This document shows positions 16,361 to 24,907 of a DNA stretch of 64,000 nucleotides, one piece after another. The position numbers and the translations under genes were made by a program. The notes beneath the pieces are model-generated. The model saw only the letters and a list, made by a program, of their open reading frames with translations. It was not told where the DNA came from and searched no databases. The number at the start of each line of letters is the position of its first letter. The stretch's first letter is position 1. Source of the stretch: Candidatus Proximibacter danicus (GTDB lineage Bacteria; Pseudomonadota; Gammaproteobacteria; Burkholderiales; Rhodocyclaceae). The stretch is taken from contig JADJUC010000004.1 of NCBI GenBank assembly GCA_016710885.1, positions 124,001 to 188,000 of the forward strand, given 5' to 3'.

Positions 16361-17188
16361 ATGACGCAATCTGCACCGCAGATGACGACGATATCGGTGC
16401 GCCTGGAAGGTGCGGTGGCCGAGGTAAGCCTTAACCGTCCGGATCGTTCCAATGCCATGAACGAAGCCATGTGGCAGGAATTGCGCACGGCAATGCGCTG
16501 GGCCGACGCTACGGCTGAGGTGCGTGCCGTGGTGCTCGCCGGTGCCGGCAAGAATTTCTGTGCCGGCATCGATCTGGCGATGCTCGGTGGTGTTGCTCAG
16601 GCGGTGGCGCATGCCGACCCGGCACGCAGCCGGGAGAAGTTGCGCCGCTTGATCCTCGACCTGCAGGATTGCCTGTCCAGCATCGAGCAATGCCGCAAGC
16701 CGGTGCTGGCCGCGATTCAGGGCGCCTGCATTGGTGGTGCGCTGGACATGGTGACCTGTTGCGACATGCGCTATGCCTCGGCCGATGCGCTGTTTTCGGT
16801 ACGTGAGGTAGATGTCGGCATGGCGGCCGATGTCGGTACGCTGCAGCGCCTGCCGCGCATCGTTCCGGAGGGGATGGCGCGCGAGTTGGCCTATACCGGC
16901 CGGAACATTGGGGCGGACGAGGCGGTGACGATTGGCTTGATCAATCGTGTCTTTGCTTCGCCGGATGAGCTTGTGGCGGGAGTGATGCAGATTGCGCAAA
17001 GTATTGCGGCAAAGTCGCCGCTGGCCATTCGCGGCACCAAGGAAATCCTCAACTACGGGCGTGATCATTCGCTGGCCGATGGCCTCAACTACATCGCAAC
17101 CTGGAATGCGGCGATGCTGATGTCGGCGGATCTCAACGAAGCCATGGCGGCGGCGAAAGAGCGGCGTCCGCCGAAGTTTGCCGACTGA
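16361..17188 (+). CDS. crotonase-family enzyme, dienoyl-CoA isomerase type
   Basis: 275-residue enoyl-CoA hydratase/isomerase-fold protein. The oxyanion-hole segments are AGKNFCAGIDL and ACIGGALDMVTCCDMRY. Next comes VREVDVGMAADVGTLQRLP, nearly identical to the segment of eukaryotic ECH1 (delta3,5-delta2,4-dienoyl-CoA isomerase), whose catalytic Glu and Asp lie in KEVDVGLAADVG. This points to isomerisation of 3,5-dienoyl-CoA during degradation of unsaturated fatty acids rather than plain hydration. Start at ATG 16361 with CAGGAG seven bases upstream; the longer upstream frame lacks a ribosome site. Single gene, ended by a strong terminator. Confidence 0.88.
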   Translation: MTQSAPQMTTISVRLEGAVAEVSLNRPDRSNAMNEAMWQELRTAMRWADATAEVRAVVLAGAGKNFCAGIDLAMLGGVAQAVAHADPARSREKLRRLILDLQDCLSSIEQCRKPVLAAIQGACIGGALDMVTCCDMRYASADALFSVREVDVGMAADVGTLQRLPRIVPEGMARELAYTGRNIGADEAVTIGLINRVFASPDELVAGVMQIAQSIAAKSPLAIRGTKEILNYGRDHSLADGLNYIATWNAAMLMSADLNEAMAAAKERRPPKFAD

Positions 17189-17196
17189 CAGAAAGC

Positions 17197-17222
17197 GAAA
17201 GGGCCGCGATCGCGGCCCTTTC
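17197..17222. terminator. bidirectional terminator between crotonase and DUF3617 genes
   Basis: A perfect 26-bp palindrome, GAAAGGGCCGCG with ATCGCGGCCCTTTC, sits between the two converging stop codons. Confidence 0.88.
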
Positions 17223-17240
17223 TGTTCATGTGAGCTGGTG

Positions 17241-17759
17241 TTAGCGCATCTGCTTTTGCATGTCGGCCGGGTTGAATTTCATGCCGGCCGGCATCCCGGG
17301 AATGCCCTGCATCATCATGTCGCCGGGTTTCATGCCGGCCTTGCAGGGGCCGAGCCATTTGGCGGTGATCGCCATCTGCGATTCCTTCATGCCGTGCATC
17401 GGCGGGTTGTAGGTGGTTTTGATGTCGCCGCGATAGTTGCTGCCGAAGTCGCCACTGAACTCGGCATGCGTGGTGGCCGTGGTGCCGTCGAATTTGCAGA
17501 CGGAATCCGAGATCACCTTGCCACCTGAACGGGAGACCTCGTTCTTCGAGCAGTTTTGTTTCGCTTCTTTTGAGCCTGTCTGCTCGGTCAGCTTGTCGGT
17601 TTTCTCATCAACGCACTGCTGCATGGTCGTTGTCATCGGGTGCGGGCCGCTCATGTTGTTGGTGATTTCCCAGAGTCCGGATTTTCGGGCAGGTGCGTCT
17701 GCTGCAGCGGCAAGGCCCGTGGCGAGTAGCAGTGAAGTGGCGATGAGGGTTTTGCGCAT
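17241..17759 (-). CDS. exported DUF3617-type protein
   Basis: 172-residue periplasmic protein of unknown function. The Sec signal peptide is MRKTLIATSLLLATGLAAAA|D. The mature part begins RKSGLWEITNN and continues with several Cys (QCVDEK, QNCSKN, VCKFDG, GPCKAG), as in DUF3617 proteins, whose beta-strand pattern starts with the G-L-W-E motif. The C terminus is rich in Met, Gly and Pro (MMMQGIPGMPAGMKF). Start at 17759 because of the signal peptide and AGGAG upstream; an upstream ATG at 17798 has none. No functional link to its neighbours is evident. Confidence 0.75.
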   Translation of the reverse strand: MRKTLIATSLLLATGLAAAADAPARKSGLWEITNNMSGPHPMTTTMQQCVDEKTDKLTEQTGSKEAKQNCSKNEVSRSGGKVISDSVCKFDGTTATTHAEFSGDFGSNYRGDIKTTYNPPMHGMKESQMAITAKWLGPCKAGMKPGDMMMQGIPGMPAGMKFNPADMQKQMR

Positions 17760-17837
17760 GCTGATCTCCTTTGTTCTGGTGGCGTGATTGATATCCATGA
17801 AGCATAGCCCTCGCGGAGCGGCAAGCCAAGCCCGCTT

Positions 17838-18842
17838 TCAGGAAAAGAAACGAACGACGGCTTCTGCCGGCAATTCAGTGCCAGTGGCCCGGGCTCGCTG
17901 CATCAGTTCCCAGAAATAGCGGTAGGAAGCGCGATCGTGCAGCTTGCCTTCGTGGCGAATCGGCCCCCAGTCGGCATCCTGCGCGGCCACGAGGATCTCG
18001 GTGGCGATCTGCACTTCCGAAAAATCGGGGCGCATGGCTTCGACGATGGGCACGATCTGGTTGGGGTGGATGCTCCACATGCGCAGGTAGCCGAATTCGA
18101 GCCGCGCGCGCAGCGCATCGCTGCGGATCATGTCGAGATTGCTGAGTTCGGTGGTGACGTTGTGGGAAGGGACGACGCCGTTGGCCAAGGCCGCAGCGGA
18201 AATTTCGCATTTGGCGCGGCTGACCAGGGGGTGTTCGAACTGGCCGGGGCTTTTCATTGCGCTGCCGGGGATCGCTCCGTGATGGCCGGAAACGAAATCC
18301 ATCAACCCGAAATCGAGGGATTCAACACCGGGCAGGGCGGCGATCTGCCATACCTCGCGCAGGGCGCCGTGGGTTTCGATCAGCACGTGTACCGGGATTG
18401 CACGGCCGACGCCCGACGCTTTTTCGATGCGCCTCAGTTCGGCAATCTGACGGGCTACATCGTCGGCACTGCGTGGCTTGGGCAGGGTGATGAAGGGCAG
18501 GCGGCGACCGGCGCCGCCGATCAGGATTTCAAGGTCCTGCTGCCAGTGCTCATGCGTGATGTCATGAATGCGTGCAGCGACACGGTTGTGGATGTTTTCG
18601 GTGCTCATGATCAGTGCCGCACACATCTCTGCATGCTCTTTCTCGGCACCCGCGCGGGCACCGTCTTCGCAATCGCAGGTGATGTCGAAGATCGGGCCGC
18701 CCGCCTGCTCGCCCAACTCGCGCTGCAACTGCATGGCCTTTTTTATCAGCTTTTCGGCTCCGGCGTAGTGGTCGACGGCGGGCAGCATGGGAAAGGGCTT
18801 TTCACCAGAGAAGAGGACAGTGCCGGGGTGGCGTCGGTGCAT
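17838..18842 (-). CDS. HpcH/HpaI aldolase / citrate-lyase-beta-like CoA-ester lyase
   Basis: 334-residue member of the CitE-like superfamily, which cleaves or forms C-C bonds in hydroxyacyl-CoA esters such as malyl- or citramalyl-CoA, with Mg. Supporting segments are FDITCDCEDGARAGAEKEHA (acidic metal site), the Arg of AARIHD, LPFITLPKPRSADDV, HVLIETHGALREVWQIAALPGVESLDFGLMDF with the conserved Glu, and LRMWSIHPNQIVPIVEAM near the end. The start at 18842 is supported by length, though the ribosome site is poor. It sits alone between a DUF3617 gene and divergent cytochrome b561. The substrate cannot be decided by eye. Confidence 0.82.
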   Translation of the reverse strand: MHRRHPGTVLFSGEKPFPMLPAVDHYAGAEKLIKKAMQLQRELGEQAGGPIFDITCDCEDGARAGAEKEHAEMCAALIMSTENIHNRVAARIHDITHEHWQQDLEILIGGAGRRLPFITLPKPRSADDVARQIAELRRIEKASGVGRAIPVHVLIETHGALREVWQIAALPGVESLDFGLMDFVSGHHGAIPGSAMKSPGQFEHPLVSRAKCEISAAALANGVVPSHNVTTELSNLDMIRSDALRARLEFGYLRMWSIHPNQIVPIVEAMRPDFSEVQIATEILVAAQDADWGPIRHEGKLHDRASYRYFWELMQRARATGTELPAEAVVRFFS

Positions 18843-18966
18843 GGCTGCGCCTGTGCATAAATGATGAGAGGCCGTTATTTTAGCGCGTGCGCCAATTTAA
18901 GAGCGCTTTAAGCATGCCCCCCTACAATCCACGAATATTCACTCGTTGGGATATTGGAATAGGGTA

Positions 18967-19524
18967 ATGAACACGAAAAATTTATCACCAACCCGCTATA
19001 ACGGCCTGGCAATCAGCCTGCACTGGTTGTCCGCCATTCTGGTCATTGGCGCCATCCTGCTGATCGAAACGAAGGGCTGGTTTCTTAAGGGCAGCGAACT
19101 GCGCGACGCAGTCAGATCATGGCATTTTCAGCTTGGCGCCATTGTGCTGCTGGCAACAGCGGTTCGTGTGCTCTGGATGTTTGCTGGCCGGAGACCGGAG
19201 CCGATAGCTGCCAAGGGTAGTCTGGAGCAGCGCCTGGGTGCTTCTGCGCATGGCTTGCTGTATCTGTTGTTGCTTGCCCTGCCGTTGAGTGGTGTCATGA
19301 TCCTGATCGCTGCCGGCAATCCGGTCAGTCTGCTCGGGTGGCCCTTGCCAGTATCTCTCGATGGCACCAAGGAGGCTGCAAAGAGCGTCAAGAAAATCCA
19401 CGAATTATTTGGCAATGCGATGATCGCGGTGATTGTCTTGCATCTGGTTGCAGCACTGTGGCATCAATTTGTGCGAAAGGACGGCTTGATGCAGAGGATG
19501 CTGCCACAGCGCGACAAAACTTAA
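18967..19524 (+). CDS. cytochrome b561 family protein
   Basis: 185-residue inner-membrane di-haem b protein with four membrane segments (about 14-34, 48-68, 88-112 and 145-167). Haem-ligand His residues are visible in ISLHWLSA, SWHFQLG, GASAHGLLY and KKIHELFGN/VLHLVAALWHQF. Proteins of this type pass electrons from quinol or superoxide to periplasmic partners. Start at ATG 18967 (MNTKNLSPTRYNGLAISLHW), preceded by AGGG. Ends in a strong shared terminator with mdh. Confidence 0.88.
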   Translation: MNTKNLSPTRYNGLAISLHWLSAILVIGAILLIETKGWFLKGSELRDAVRSWHFQLGAIVLLATAVRVLWMFAGRRPEPIAAKGSLEQRLGASAHGLLYLLLLALPLSGVMILIAAGNPVSLLGWPLPVSLDGTKEAAKSVKKIHELFGNAMIAVIVLHLVAALWHQFVRKDGLMQRMLPQRDKT

Positions 19525-19548
19525 GCTTCCATCGCAGGGCTGAAAGCG

Positions 19549-19578
19549 AAAAGGCCGCAGCGTTCGCTGCGGCCTTTT
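19549..19578. terminator. bidirectional terminator between cytochrome b561 and mdh
   Basis: AAAAGGCCGCAGCG pairs perfectly with CGCTGCGGCCTTTT; T runs on both strands serve both converging genes. Confidence 0.93.
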
Positions 19579-19597
19579 TCGTTGGAGCGGTGCTCGG

Positions 19598-20584
19598 TTA
19601 GAGCATATCCTTGACGGCTTCGGCTTCGTCGGTGAGTTCCTTGAGCGTGAAGTTCATCTTCTCGCGGCTGTACTCGTCGATTTCCAGGCCCTGGATGATC
19701 TTGAACGAACCACCCTTGCACTCGCAGGGGAAGCCGTAAACGATGCCGGCCGGGATGCCGTAGGAACCATCGGACGGAACGCCCATGGTGACCCATTCGT
19801 CGGAGCCGAGCACCCAGTCACGCACGTGGTCGATGGCGGCGTTGGCAGCCGAAGCAGCCGACGACAGGCCGCGAGCTTCGATGATGGCGGCGCCGCGCTT
19901 GCCGACGGTCGGCAGGAACGTATCGTTGTTCCAGGCATGGTCGTTGATCAGGGCCTTGACGTTGTCGCCGTTCGATTCGCAGTTGCGGTAGTCGGCGTAC
20001 ATCGTCGGCGAGTGGTTGCCCCAGACGACCAGCTTCTTCAGCGTCGAAACGGCGCGGCCGGTCTTGGTGGCGAGTTGCGACAGGGCGCGGTTGTGGTCCA
20101 GGCGCAGCATGCCGTGGTAGTTGTTCGGGTTGGTGCGGCCGACTTTCTTGGCGGCAGCAGCGGCGATGAAGGCGTTGGTGTTGCACGGGTTGCCGACGAC
20201 CAGAACCTTGACGTTCTCGTTGGCGTTCTCGGCAATGGCCTTGCCCTGAACGGTGAAGATGGCGCCGTTGGCGGTCAGCAGGTCGGCACGTTCCATACCC
20301 TTGGTGCGCGGACGGGCACCGACCAGCAGGCAGACGTCGGCGTCCTTGAAGGCGACGTTCGGATCGTCGGTGGCGACCATGCCGGCGAGCAGCGGGAAGG
20401 CGCAGTCTTCGAGTTCCATCATGACGCCCTTGACGGCCTGTTGGGCCTGGGGCAGGTCGAGCAACTGGAGAATGACCGGCTGGTCTTTACCGAGCATTTC
20501 ACCCGAGGCGATGCGGAAAAGTAGGCTGTAACCGATTTGGCCGGCAGCGCCGGTAATGGCGACGCGCATGGGGGCTTTGGACAT
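19598..20584 (-). CDS. mdh: malate dehydrogenase
   Basis: NAD-dependent oxidation of malate to oxaloacetate, TCA cycle. 328 residues, the length of the cytosolic-type bacterial enzyme. TGAAGQIGYSLLFRIASG binds NAD; RPRTKGMERADLL carries substrate Arg residues; VVGNPCNTNA; the catalytic His lies in VVWGNHSPTMYAD. Start at 20584 (MSKAPMRVAITGAAGQIG) with AGGAG upstream; an ATG 30 bases earlier has none. Divergent from the GntR gene across a 200-base region containing a strong inverted repeat. Confidence 0.96.
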   Translation of the reverse strand: MSKAPMRVAITGAAGQIGYSLLFRIASGEMLGKDQPVILQLLDLPQAQQAVKGVMMELEDCAFPLLAGMVATDDPNVAFKDADVCLLVGARPRTKGMERADLLTANGAIFTVQGKAIAENANENVKVLVVGNPCNTNAFIAAAAAKKVGRTNPNNYHGMLRLDHNRALSQLATKTGRAVSTLKKLVVWGNHSPTMYADYRNCESNGDNVKALINDHAWNNDTFLPTVGKRGAAIIEARGLSSAASAANAAIDHVRDWVLGSDEWVTMGVPSDGSYGIPAGIVYGFPCECKGGSFKIIQGLEIDEYSREKMNFTLKELTDEAEAVKDML

Positions 20585-20713
20585 GTTGCGGCTCCTGTTG
20601 TAAACGGTGAACAAGAAATAAGAAAATCTCAGGCTTAGTGCCTTTTGCCTTGTTGCTGCCAGTGCAGTGCTAAAGCTTTTGGATCATATTCCGAGGCGCC
20701 GTGGGTGTAAATG

Positions 20714-20742
20714 TTATGTCTTCTGTCTTATAAAAGACATAA
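20714..20742. promoter_or_regulatory. candidate GntR operator between mdh and the GntR gene
   Basis: TTATGTCTT (20714-20722) and AAGACATAA (20734-20742) are perfect 9-bp inverted arms with an 11-base spacer. A second inner pair, TGTCTT-ATAA-AAGACA (20724-20739), shares the right arm. Nested half sites in a divergent promoter region, next to a GntR/HutC-type gene, suggest autoregulation and control of mdh. Confidence 0.6.
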
Positions 20743-20787
20743 GAAGTAGAATAGACGAATCCCTCAAAATATGGTCCAATCATTGAT

Positions 20788-21540
20788 ATGAACCGGTCTT
20801 CGCATTCGCGTGCTACCGCGCCTTCGCCTACCTTCAGCCCTTTGTACAGGCAGATCAAGGATTTGATCCTGAAAAGCCTTGAAGAGGGGGAGTGGCAGCC
20901 GGGAGATGCAATTCCCAGCGAATCAGAACTTGCCGTGCGCTTCAATGTGAGCCAAGGCACTGTGCGCAAGGCCATCGACGAGATGGCCGCTGAAAATCTC
21001 CTGGTGCGTCGTCAAGGCAAAGGTACTTTTGTTGCCACCCATAGCGATCCGCGCTCCTTTTTCCGTTTTCTCCGTCTGGTACCGAACGATGGCGATTTGC
21101 AGCCTTCGCAGAGCGTTCCGCTCGAGTGCGGTCGTGCCAAGGCCGGTGCGGATGTCGCACGTATGCTGGGGCTTGAGTCAGGGGCACCGATCATCATCAT
21201 GCGTCGCCTGCTCAAATTTGCCGAGGACGTGGTGGTCTTTGATGAAATCTATCTGCCGGGCGAGCTGTTTCAGGATTTGTCGCTGGACATCCTGAAGCAG
21301 AGCGAAAAATCCCTGTACGACCTCTTTGAGAGTCGCTATGGCGTGCGCATGATCCGCGCCGAGGAGCGCTTGCGCGCCGTTGCTGCGGAAGGGGTTGCTG
21401 CCGAGCTGCTGAATGTCGAAGAGGGTAGTCCGTTGCTGCTGGTAGAGCGCGTAACCTTTACCTATGGCAATAAGCCTGTGGAGTGGCGCCGTGGTTTTTA
21501 TGCTACCCGCAACCATCACTATTTCAATGAGCTGGCCTAG
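20788..21540 (+). CDS. GntR-family transcriptional regulator, HutC/UTRA type
   Basis: 250 residues. The N-terminal winged helix (about 18-85) starts with PLYRQIKDLILKSLEEGEWQPGDAIPSESELAVRFNVSQGTVRKAIDEMAAENLL and ends in RRQGKGTFVA. The C-terminal UTRA ligand domain (about 100-245) has IIIMRRLLKFAEDVVVFDEIYLPG, YDLFESRYG and VEWRRGFYATRNHHY. Ligands of such domains are small metabolites. Position between mdh and sdhC indicates control of TCA genes; a likely effector would be an organic acid or related metabolite (inference). The inverted repeat at 20714-20742 is its probable binding site. Confidence 0.9.
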   Translation: MNRSSHSRATAPSPTFSPLYRQIKDLILKSLEEGEWQPGDAIPSESELAVRFNVSQGTVRKAIDEMAAENLLVRRQGKGTFVATHSDPRSFFRFLRLVPNDGDLQPSQSVPLECGRAKAGADVARMLGLESGAPIIIMRRLLKFAEDVVVFDEIYLPGELFQDLSLDILKQSEKSLYDLFESRYGVRMIRAEERLRAVAAEGVAAELLNVEEGSPLLLVERVTFTYGNKPVEWRRGFYATRNHHYFNELA

Positions 21541-21573
21541 GCTGAATGGCGCTACAGGCACTTGCGATTACGC

Positions 21574-21599
21574 TATAATCCGAAATTCTGATCGGATCA
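21574..21599 (+). promoter_or_regulatory. sdhC promoter -10 and adjacent palindrome
   Basis: TATAAT at 21574-21579 is a perfect -10 element; no good -35 lies 17 bases upstream, which suggests activator dependence. TGATC-G-GATCA (21589-21599), an 11-bp palindrome, lies at the expected start site or just after it and could be an operator. Confidence 0.5.
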
Positions 21600-21639
21600 A
21601 AATAAGCGGCTCAGCCGCGTAACACGAGGGATGACGTTC

Positions 21640-22032
21640 ATGGCAGAAATTGCTATCAAGAAAAAGCGTCCAAAGAATCTGGACCTTCCGTCGATCAGAT
21701 TGCCGCTACCCGGCATTCTGTCGATTCTGCATCGCATCAGTGGCGCAGTTCTGTTTCTTCTTCTGCCGGTTCTGCTCTGGCTTTTTCAGCAGAGTCTCAC
21801 TTCTCCCGAGACATACGCAGCGGCCAAGGCAGTGACTGATGGCTTCTTGGTGAAGCTCATTCTGTTCGGTTTGATCTGGTTGTACATGCACCACTTCTGC
21901 GCTGGCATTCGCTATCTCCTTCTTGATCTGCACAAAGGCGTCGACCTGGAGTCGGCTCGTCTCTCGAGCAAGATCGTATTCGCTGTGAGTATTGCGCTCA
22001 CCTTGGTCGTGGGGGTAAAGGTCGTATGTTGA
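21640..22032 (+). CDS. sdhC: succinate dehydrogenase cytochrome b556 subunit
   Basis: 130-residue membrane anchor with three helices (about 28-48, 67-87 and 107-127). SILHRISGAVLF is the quinone-site signature with Ser and Arg, and HHFCAGIRYLLLDLHKG holds the haem b ligand His. Anchors SdhAB and reduces quinone. Start at 21640, nine bases after GAGGG; ATG 21631 is too close to that site. Overlaps sdhD by seven bases; first gene of sdhCDAB-sdhE-gltA. Confidence 0.95.
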   Translation: MAEIAIKKKRPKNLDLPSIRLPLPGILSILHRISGAVLFLLLPVLLWLFQQSLTSPETYAAAKAVTDGFLVKLILFGLIWLYMHHFCAGIRYLLLDLHKGVDLESARLSSKIVFAVSIALTLVVGVKVVC

Positions 22033-22373
22033 ATCGTATCGTTGTCGGGGCCGGCTACGGTCTTAAGGACTGGATCGCACAGCGCGCCACCGCGCTGATC
22101 ATGGCGGTCTACACCCTCATTCTTCTCGTCACGCTGGGTGCGCTAAGCCCCAGCAGCTACGAAGCCTGGCGTGCGATTTTTGCCAATGGCTTCATGCAGT
22201 TCATGACCTTCCTTTTCTTCATCAGCCTCTTCTACCATGTGTGGATCGGCATGCGGGATATCTGGATGGACTACGTCAAGCCGGATGGTCTGCGCCTGAT
22301 GCTTGAGATTGCGACGATTGCTGCACTGGTTGGCTACGCCGGCTGGGCAGTCAAGATTCTGTGGAGGCTGTAA
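22026..22373 (+). CDS. sdhD: succinate dehydrogenase membrane anchor subunit
   Basis: 115 residues with three membrane helices (about 17-37, 54-78 and 92-112). GLKDWIAQRATALIMAVYT and FYHVWIGMRDIWMDYVKP match SdhD, where the His and Asp-Tyr pair lie near haem and the quinone site. Starts inside the last codons of sdhC and stops one base before the GTG of sdhA, so translation is coupled through the complex. Confidence 0.94.
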   Translation: MLNRIVVGAGYGLKDWIAQRATALIMAVYTLILLVTLGALSPSSYEAWRAIFANGFMQFMTFLFFISLFYHVWIGMRDIWMDYVKPDGLRLMLEIATIAALVGYAGWAVKILWRL

Positions 22374-22374
22374 G

Positions 22375-24153
22375 GTGAGTATTCCAGTTCGTAAATTCGA
22401 TGCGGTCATCGTCGGTGCTGGTGGCGCCGGTCTGCGTGCCGCCATTCAGCTTTCCGAAGCCGGCCTGAAAACGGCCGTTCTCTCCAAGGTTTTTCCGACC
22501 CGCTCGCACACCGTTGCGGCGCAGGGCGGTGTCTCTGCTTCGCTCGGCAACTCAGAGGAAGACCACTGGCACTGGCACATGTACGACACCGTCAAGGGTT
22601 CCGATTGGCTCGGCGACCAAGACGCGATCGAGTTCATGTGCAAGAAGGCGCCTGAAGTGGTCGTTGAACTCGAACACTTCGGCATGCCCTTCGACCGCAC
22701 CGATGAAGGCAAGATCTACCAGCGCCCGTTCGGCGGCCACATGTCGAACTTCGGCGAAAAGCCGGTGCGTCGTGCTTGCGCAGCCGCTGACCGCACCGGT
22801 CACGCCATGCTGCACGCGCTGTATCAGCGCAACGTGCGTGCAAACACCCAGTTCTTTGTCGAATGGATGGCGCTCGACCTGATCCGTGACGAAGAAGGTC
22901 AAGTGCTAGGCGTCATCGCGCTTGAAATGGAAACCGGCGAAGTTGTGGCTTTCCACGCCAAGGCCACCATCTTTGCTACCGGCGGTGCCGGCCGCATCTT
23001 CTACTCCTCGACCAACGCCTTCATCAATACCGGCGACGGCCTCGGCATGGCGGCTCGTGCCGGCATCCCGCTGGAAGACATGGAATTCTGGCAGTTCCAC
23101 CCGACCGGTGTTGCCGGTGCCGGTGTTCTGATTACCGAAGGCGTGCGCGGCGAAGGCGGCATTCTGCGCAACTCGGCTGGCGAGCGTTTCATGGAGCGCT
23201 ACGCTCCGAACGCCAAGGATCTGGCTTCGCGCGACGTTGTCTCGCGTGCCATGGTCACCGAAATCAACGAAGGTCGTGGTTGTGGTCCGAACAAGGATTT
23301 CGTGCTGCTCGACATCACCCACCTTGATCCGGCAACGATCATGAAGCGCCTGCCGGGTATTCGCGAGATATCGATCCAGTTTGCCGGTATCGATCCGATC
23401 AAGGCGCCGATCCCGGTGGTGCCGACCTGTCACTACCAGATGGGCGGTATTCCGACCAACTACAAGGGCCAGGTCATTGCCGATGCAAGCGGCAAGCCGG
23501 TCACCGGCTTCTACGCTGCCGGCGAATGCGCCTGCGCCTCGGTGCACGGTGCCAACCGCCTCGGCACGAACTCGCTGCTTGATCTGCTGGTGTTCGGCAA
23601 GTCCTCCGGCGATACCGTCATTGAAGACATGGTCTCGATGCCGAAGGACCACAAGGCGCTGCCGGCCGGGTTTGCCGACAAGACTCTGGCCCGCCTGTCG
23701 CGTCTGGAAAACCAGACCAACGGCAGCAGCGTCAACGACACTCGCCTGGCCATGCAGCGCACGATGCAGAACCACTGCGGCGTGTTCCGTTTCAAGGACA
23801 AGCTGGAAGAGGGTGTGCAGAAAATCTTGGAAATCGAGAAGCAGGTTGCAGTCACCGAGATCAAGGACAAGTCCAAGGTTTGGAACACAGCCCGCGTCGA
23901 AGCACTGGAACTCGACAACCTGATCGAAGTGGCGAAGGCCACCATGGTCTGCGCCAATGCCCGCAAGGAGTCTCGTGGGGCTCATGTTCGCGACGATGCA
24001 CCGGATACTCCGGAAATGCCGAACGGCCGTAATGATGCTGAATGGCACAAGCATACGCTGTGGTCGCGTGACGGCAACAAGCTGTCGTACAAGCCGGTGA
24101 ACATGACCCCGCTGTCCGTCGAAACGATCGCGCTGAAGACGCGTTCCTACTGA
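22375..24153 (+). CDS. sdhA: succinate dehydrogenase flavoprotein subunit
   Basis: 592-residue catalytic subunit oxidising succinate to fumarate. GAGGAGLRAAIQL binds FAD; H45 in TRSHTVAAQGG is the covalent FAD ligand; QFHPTG, GEGGILRN, the catalytic Arg region (ERFMERYAPNAKDLASRDVVSRAM) and HGANRLGTNSLLDLLVFG are intact. The start is GTG at 22375 (MSIPVRKFDAVIVGAGGAG), with GGAGG ten bases upstream; ATG codons further up lie within sdhD. Confidence 0.97.
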   Translation: MSIPVRKFDAVIVGAGGAGLRAAIQLSEAGLKTAVLSKVFPTRSHTVAAQGGVSASLGNSEEDHWHWHMYDTVKGSDWLGDQDAIEFMCKKAPEVVVELEHFGMPFDRTDEGKIYQRPFGGHMSNFGEKPVRRACAAADRTGHAMLHALYQRNVRANTQFFVEWMALDLIRDEEGQVLGVIALEMETGEVVAFHAKATIFATGGAGRIFYSSTNAFINTGDGLGMAARAGIPLEDMEFWQFHPTGVAGAGVLITEGVRGEGGILRNSAGERFMERYAPNAKDLASRDVVSRAMVTEINEGRGCGPNKDFVLLDITHLDPATIMKRLPGIREISIQFAGIDPIKAPIPVVPTCHYQMGGIPTNYKGQVIADASGKPVTGFYAAGECACASVHGANRLGTNSLLDLLVFGKSSGDTVIEDMVSMPKDHKALPAGFADKTLARLSRLENQTNGSSVNDTRLAMQRTMQNHCGVFRFKDKLEEGVQKILEIEKQVAVTEIKDKSKVWNTARVEALELDNLIEVAKATMVCANARKESRGAHVRDDAPDTPEMPNGRNDAEWHKHTLWSRDGNKLSYKPVNMTPLSVETIALKTRSY

Positions 24154-24183
24154 TCGCGCGTCTTAGCCCAGGAGCTCAAGAAT

Positions 24184-24897
24184 ATGGCAACCAGTACCAT
24201 GCAGTTCAAGATCTACCGCTACGATCCGGACAAGGACAACGCGCCGTACATGCAGGACATCTCGATCGAAGTCGATGATGTCACCGACCGCAAGCTGCTC
24301 GACGTTCTGACCAAGCTGAAGGCCAAGGACGACACGCTGTCCTACCGTCGTTCGTGCCGTGAAGGCATCTGCGGTTCCGACGCGATGAACATCAACGGCA
24401 AGAACGGTCTGGCCTGCCTGACCGAGATCAAGGATCTCAAGCAGCCGGTCGTCCTGCGTCCGCTGCCCGGTCTGCCGGTCATCCGCGACCTGATCGTGGA
24501 CATGACCCAGTTCTTCAAGCAGTACCACTCGATCAAGCCGTACCTGATCAACGATACGCCGCCGCCGGAGCGCGAGCGCCTGCAGTCGCCGGAGGACCGC
24601 GAAGAACTCAACGGTCTCTACGAGTGCATCCTGTGCGCCTGCTGCTCGACCTCGTGCCCGTCGTTCTGGTGGAACCCGGACAAGTTTGTCGGCCCGGCCG
24701 GTCTGCTCAATGCCTATCGCTTCATCGCCGATACGCGTGACCAGGCAACCAATGAGCGCCTCGATGACCTCGAGGATCCCTATCGTCTGTTCCGCTGCCA
24801 TTCAATCATGAACTGTGTCGATGTCTGTCCGAAGGGTCTTAACCCCACCGAGGCCATTGGCAAGATCAAGGAAATGATGGTTCGCCGCGCGGTTTAA
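24184..24897 (+). CDS. sdhB: succinate dehydrogenase iron-sulfur subunit
   Basis: 237 residues carrying electrons from FAD to quinone through three clusters. The 2Fe-2S site is CREGICGSDAMNINGKNGLAC; the 4Fe-4S site is CILCACCSTSCP; the 3Fe-4S site uses the following CHSIMNCVDVCPKGLNP. Length and all ligand Cys are normal. AGGAG lies nine bases before the ATG. Confidence 0.97.
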   Translation: MATSTMQFKIYRYDPDKDNAPYMQDISIEVDDVTDRKLLDVLTKLKAKDDTLSYRRSCREGICGSDAMNINGKNGLACLTEIKDLKQPVVLRPLPGLPVIRDLIVDMTQFFKQYHSIKPYLINDTPPPERERLQSPEDREELNGLYECILCACCSTSCPSFWWNPDKFVGPAGLLNAYRFIADTRDQATNERLDDLEDPYRLFRCHSIMNCVDVCPKGLNPTEAIGKIKEMMVRRAV

Positions 24898-24907
24898 GGA
24901 TTTTTGC

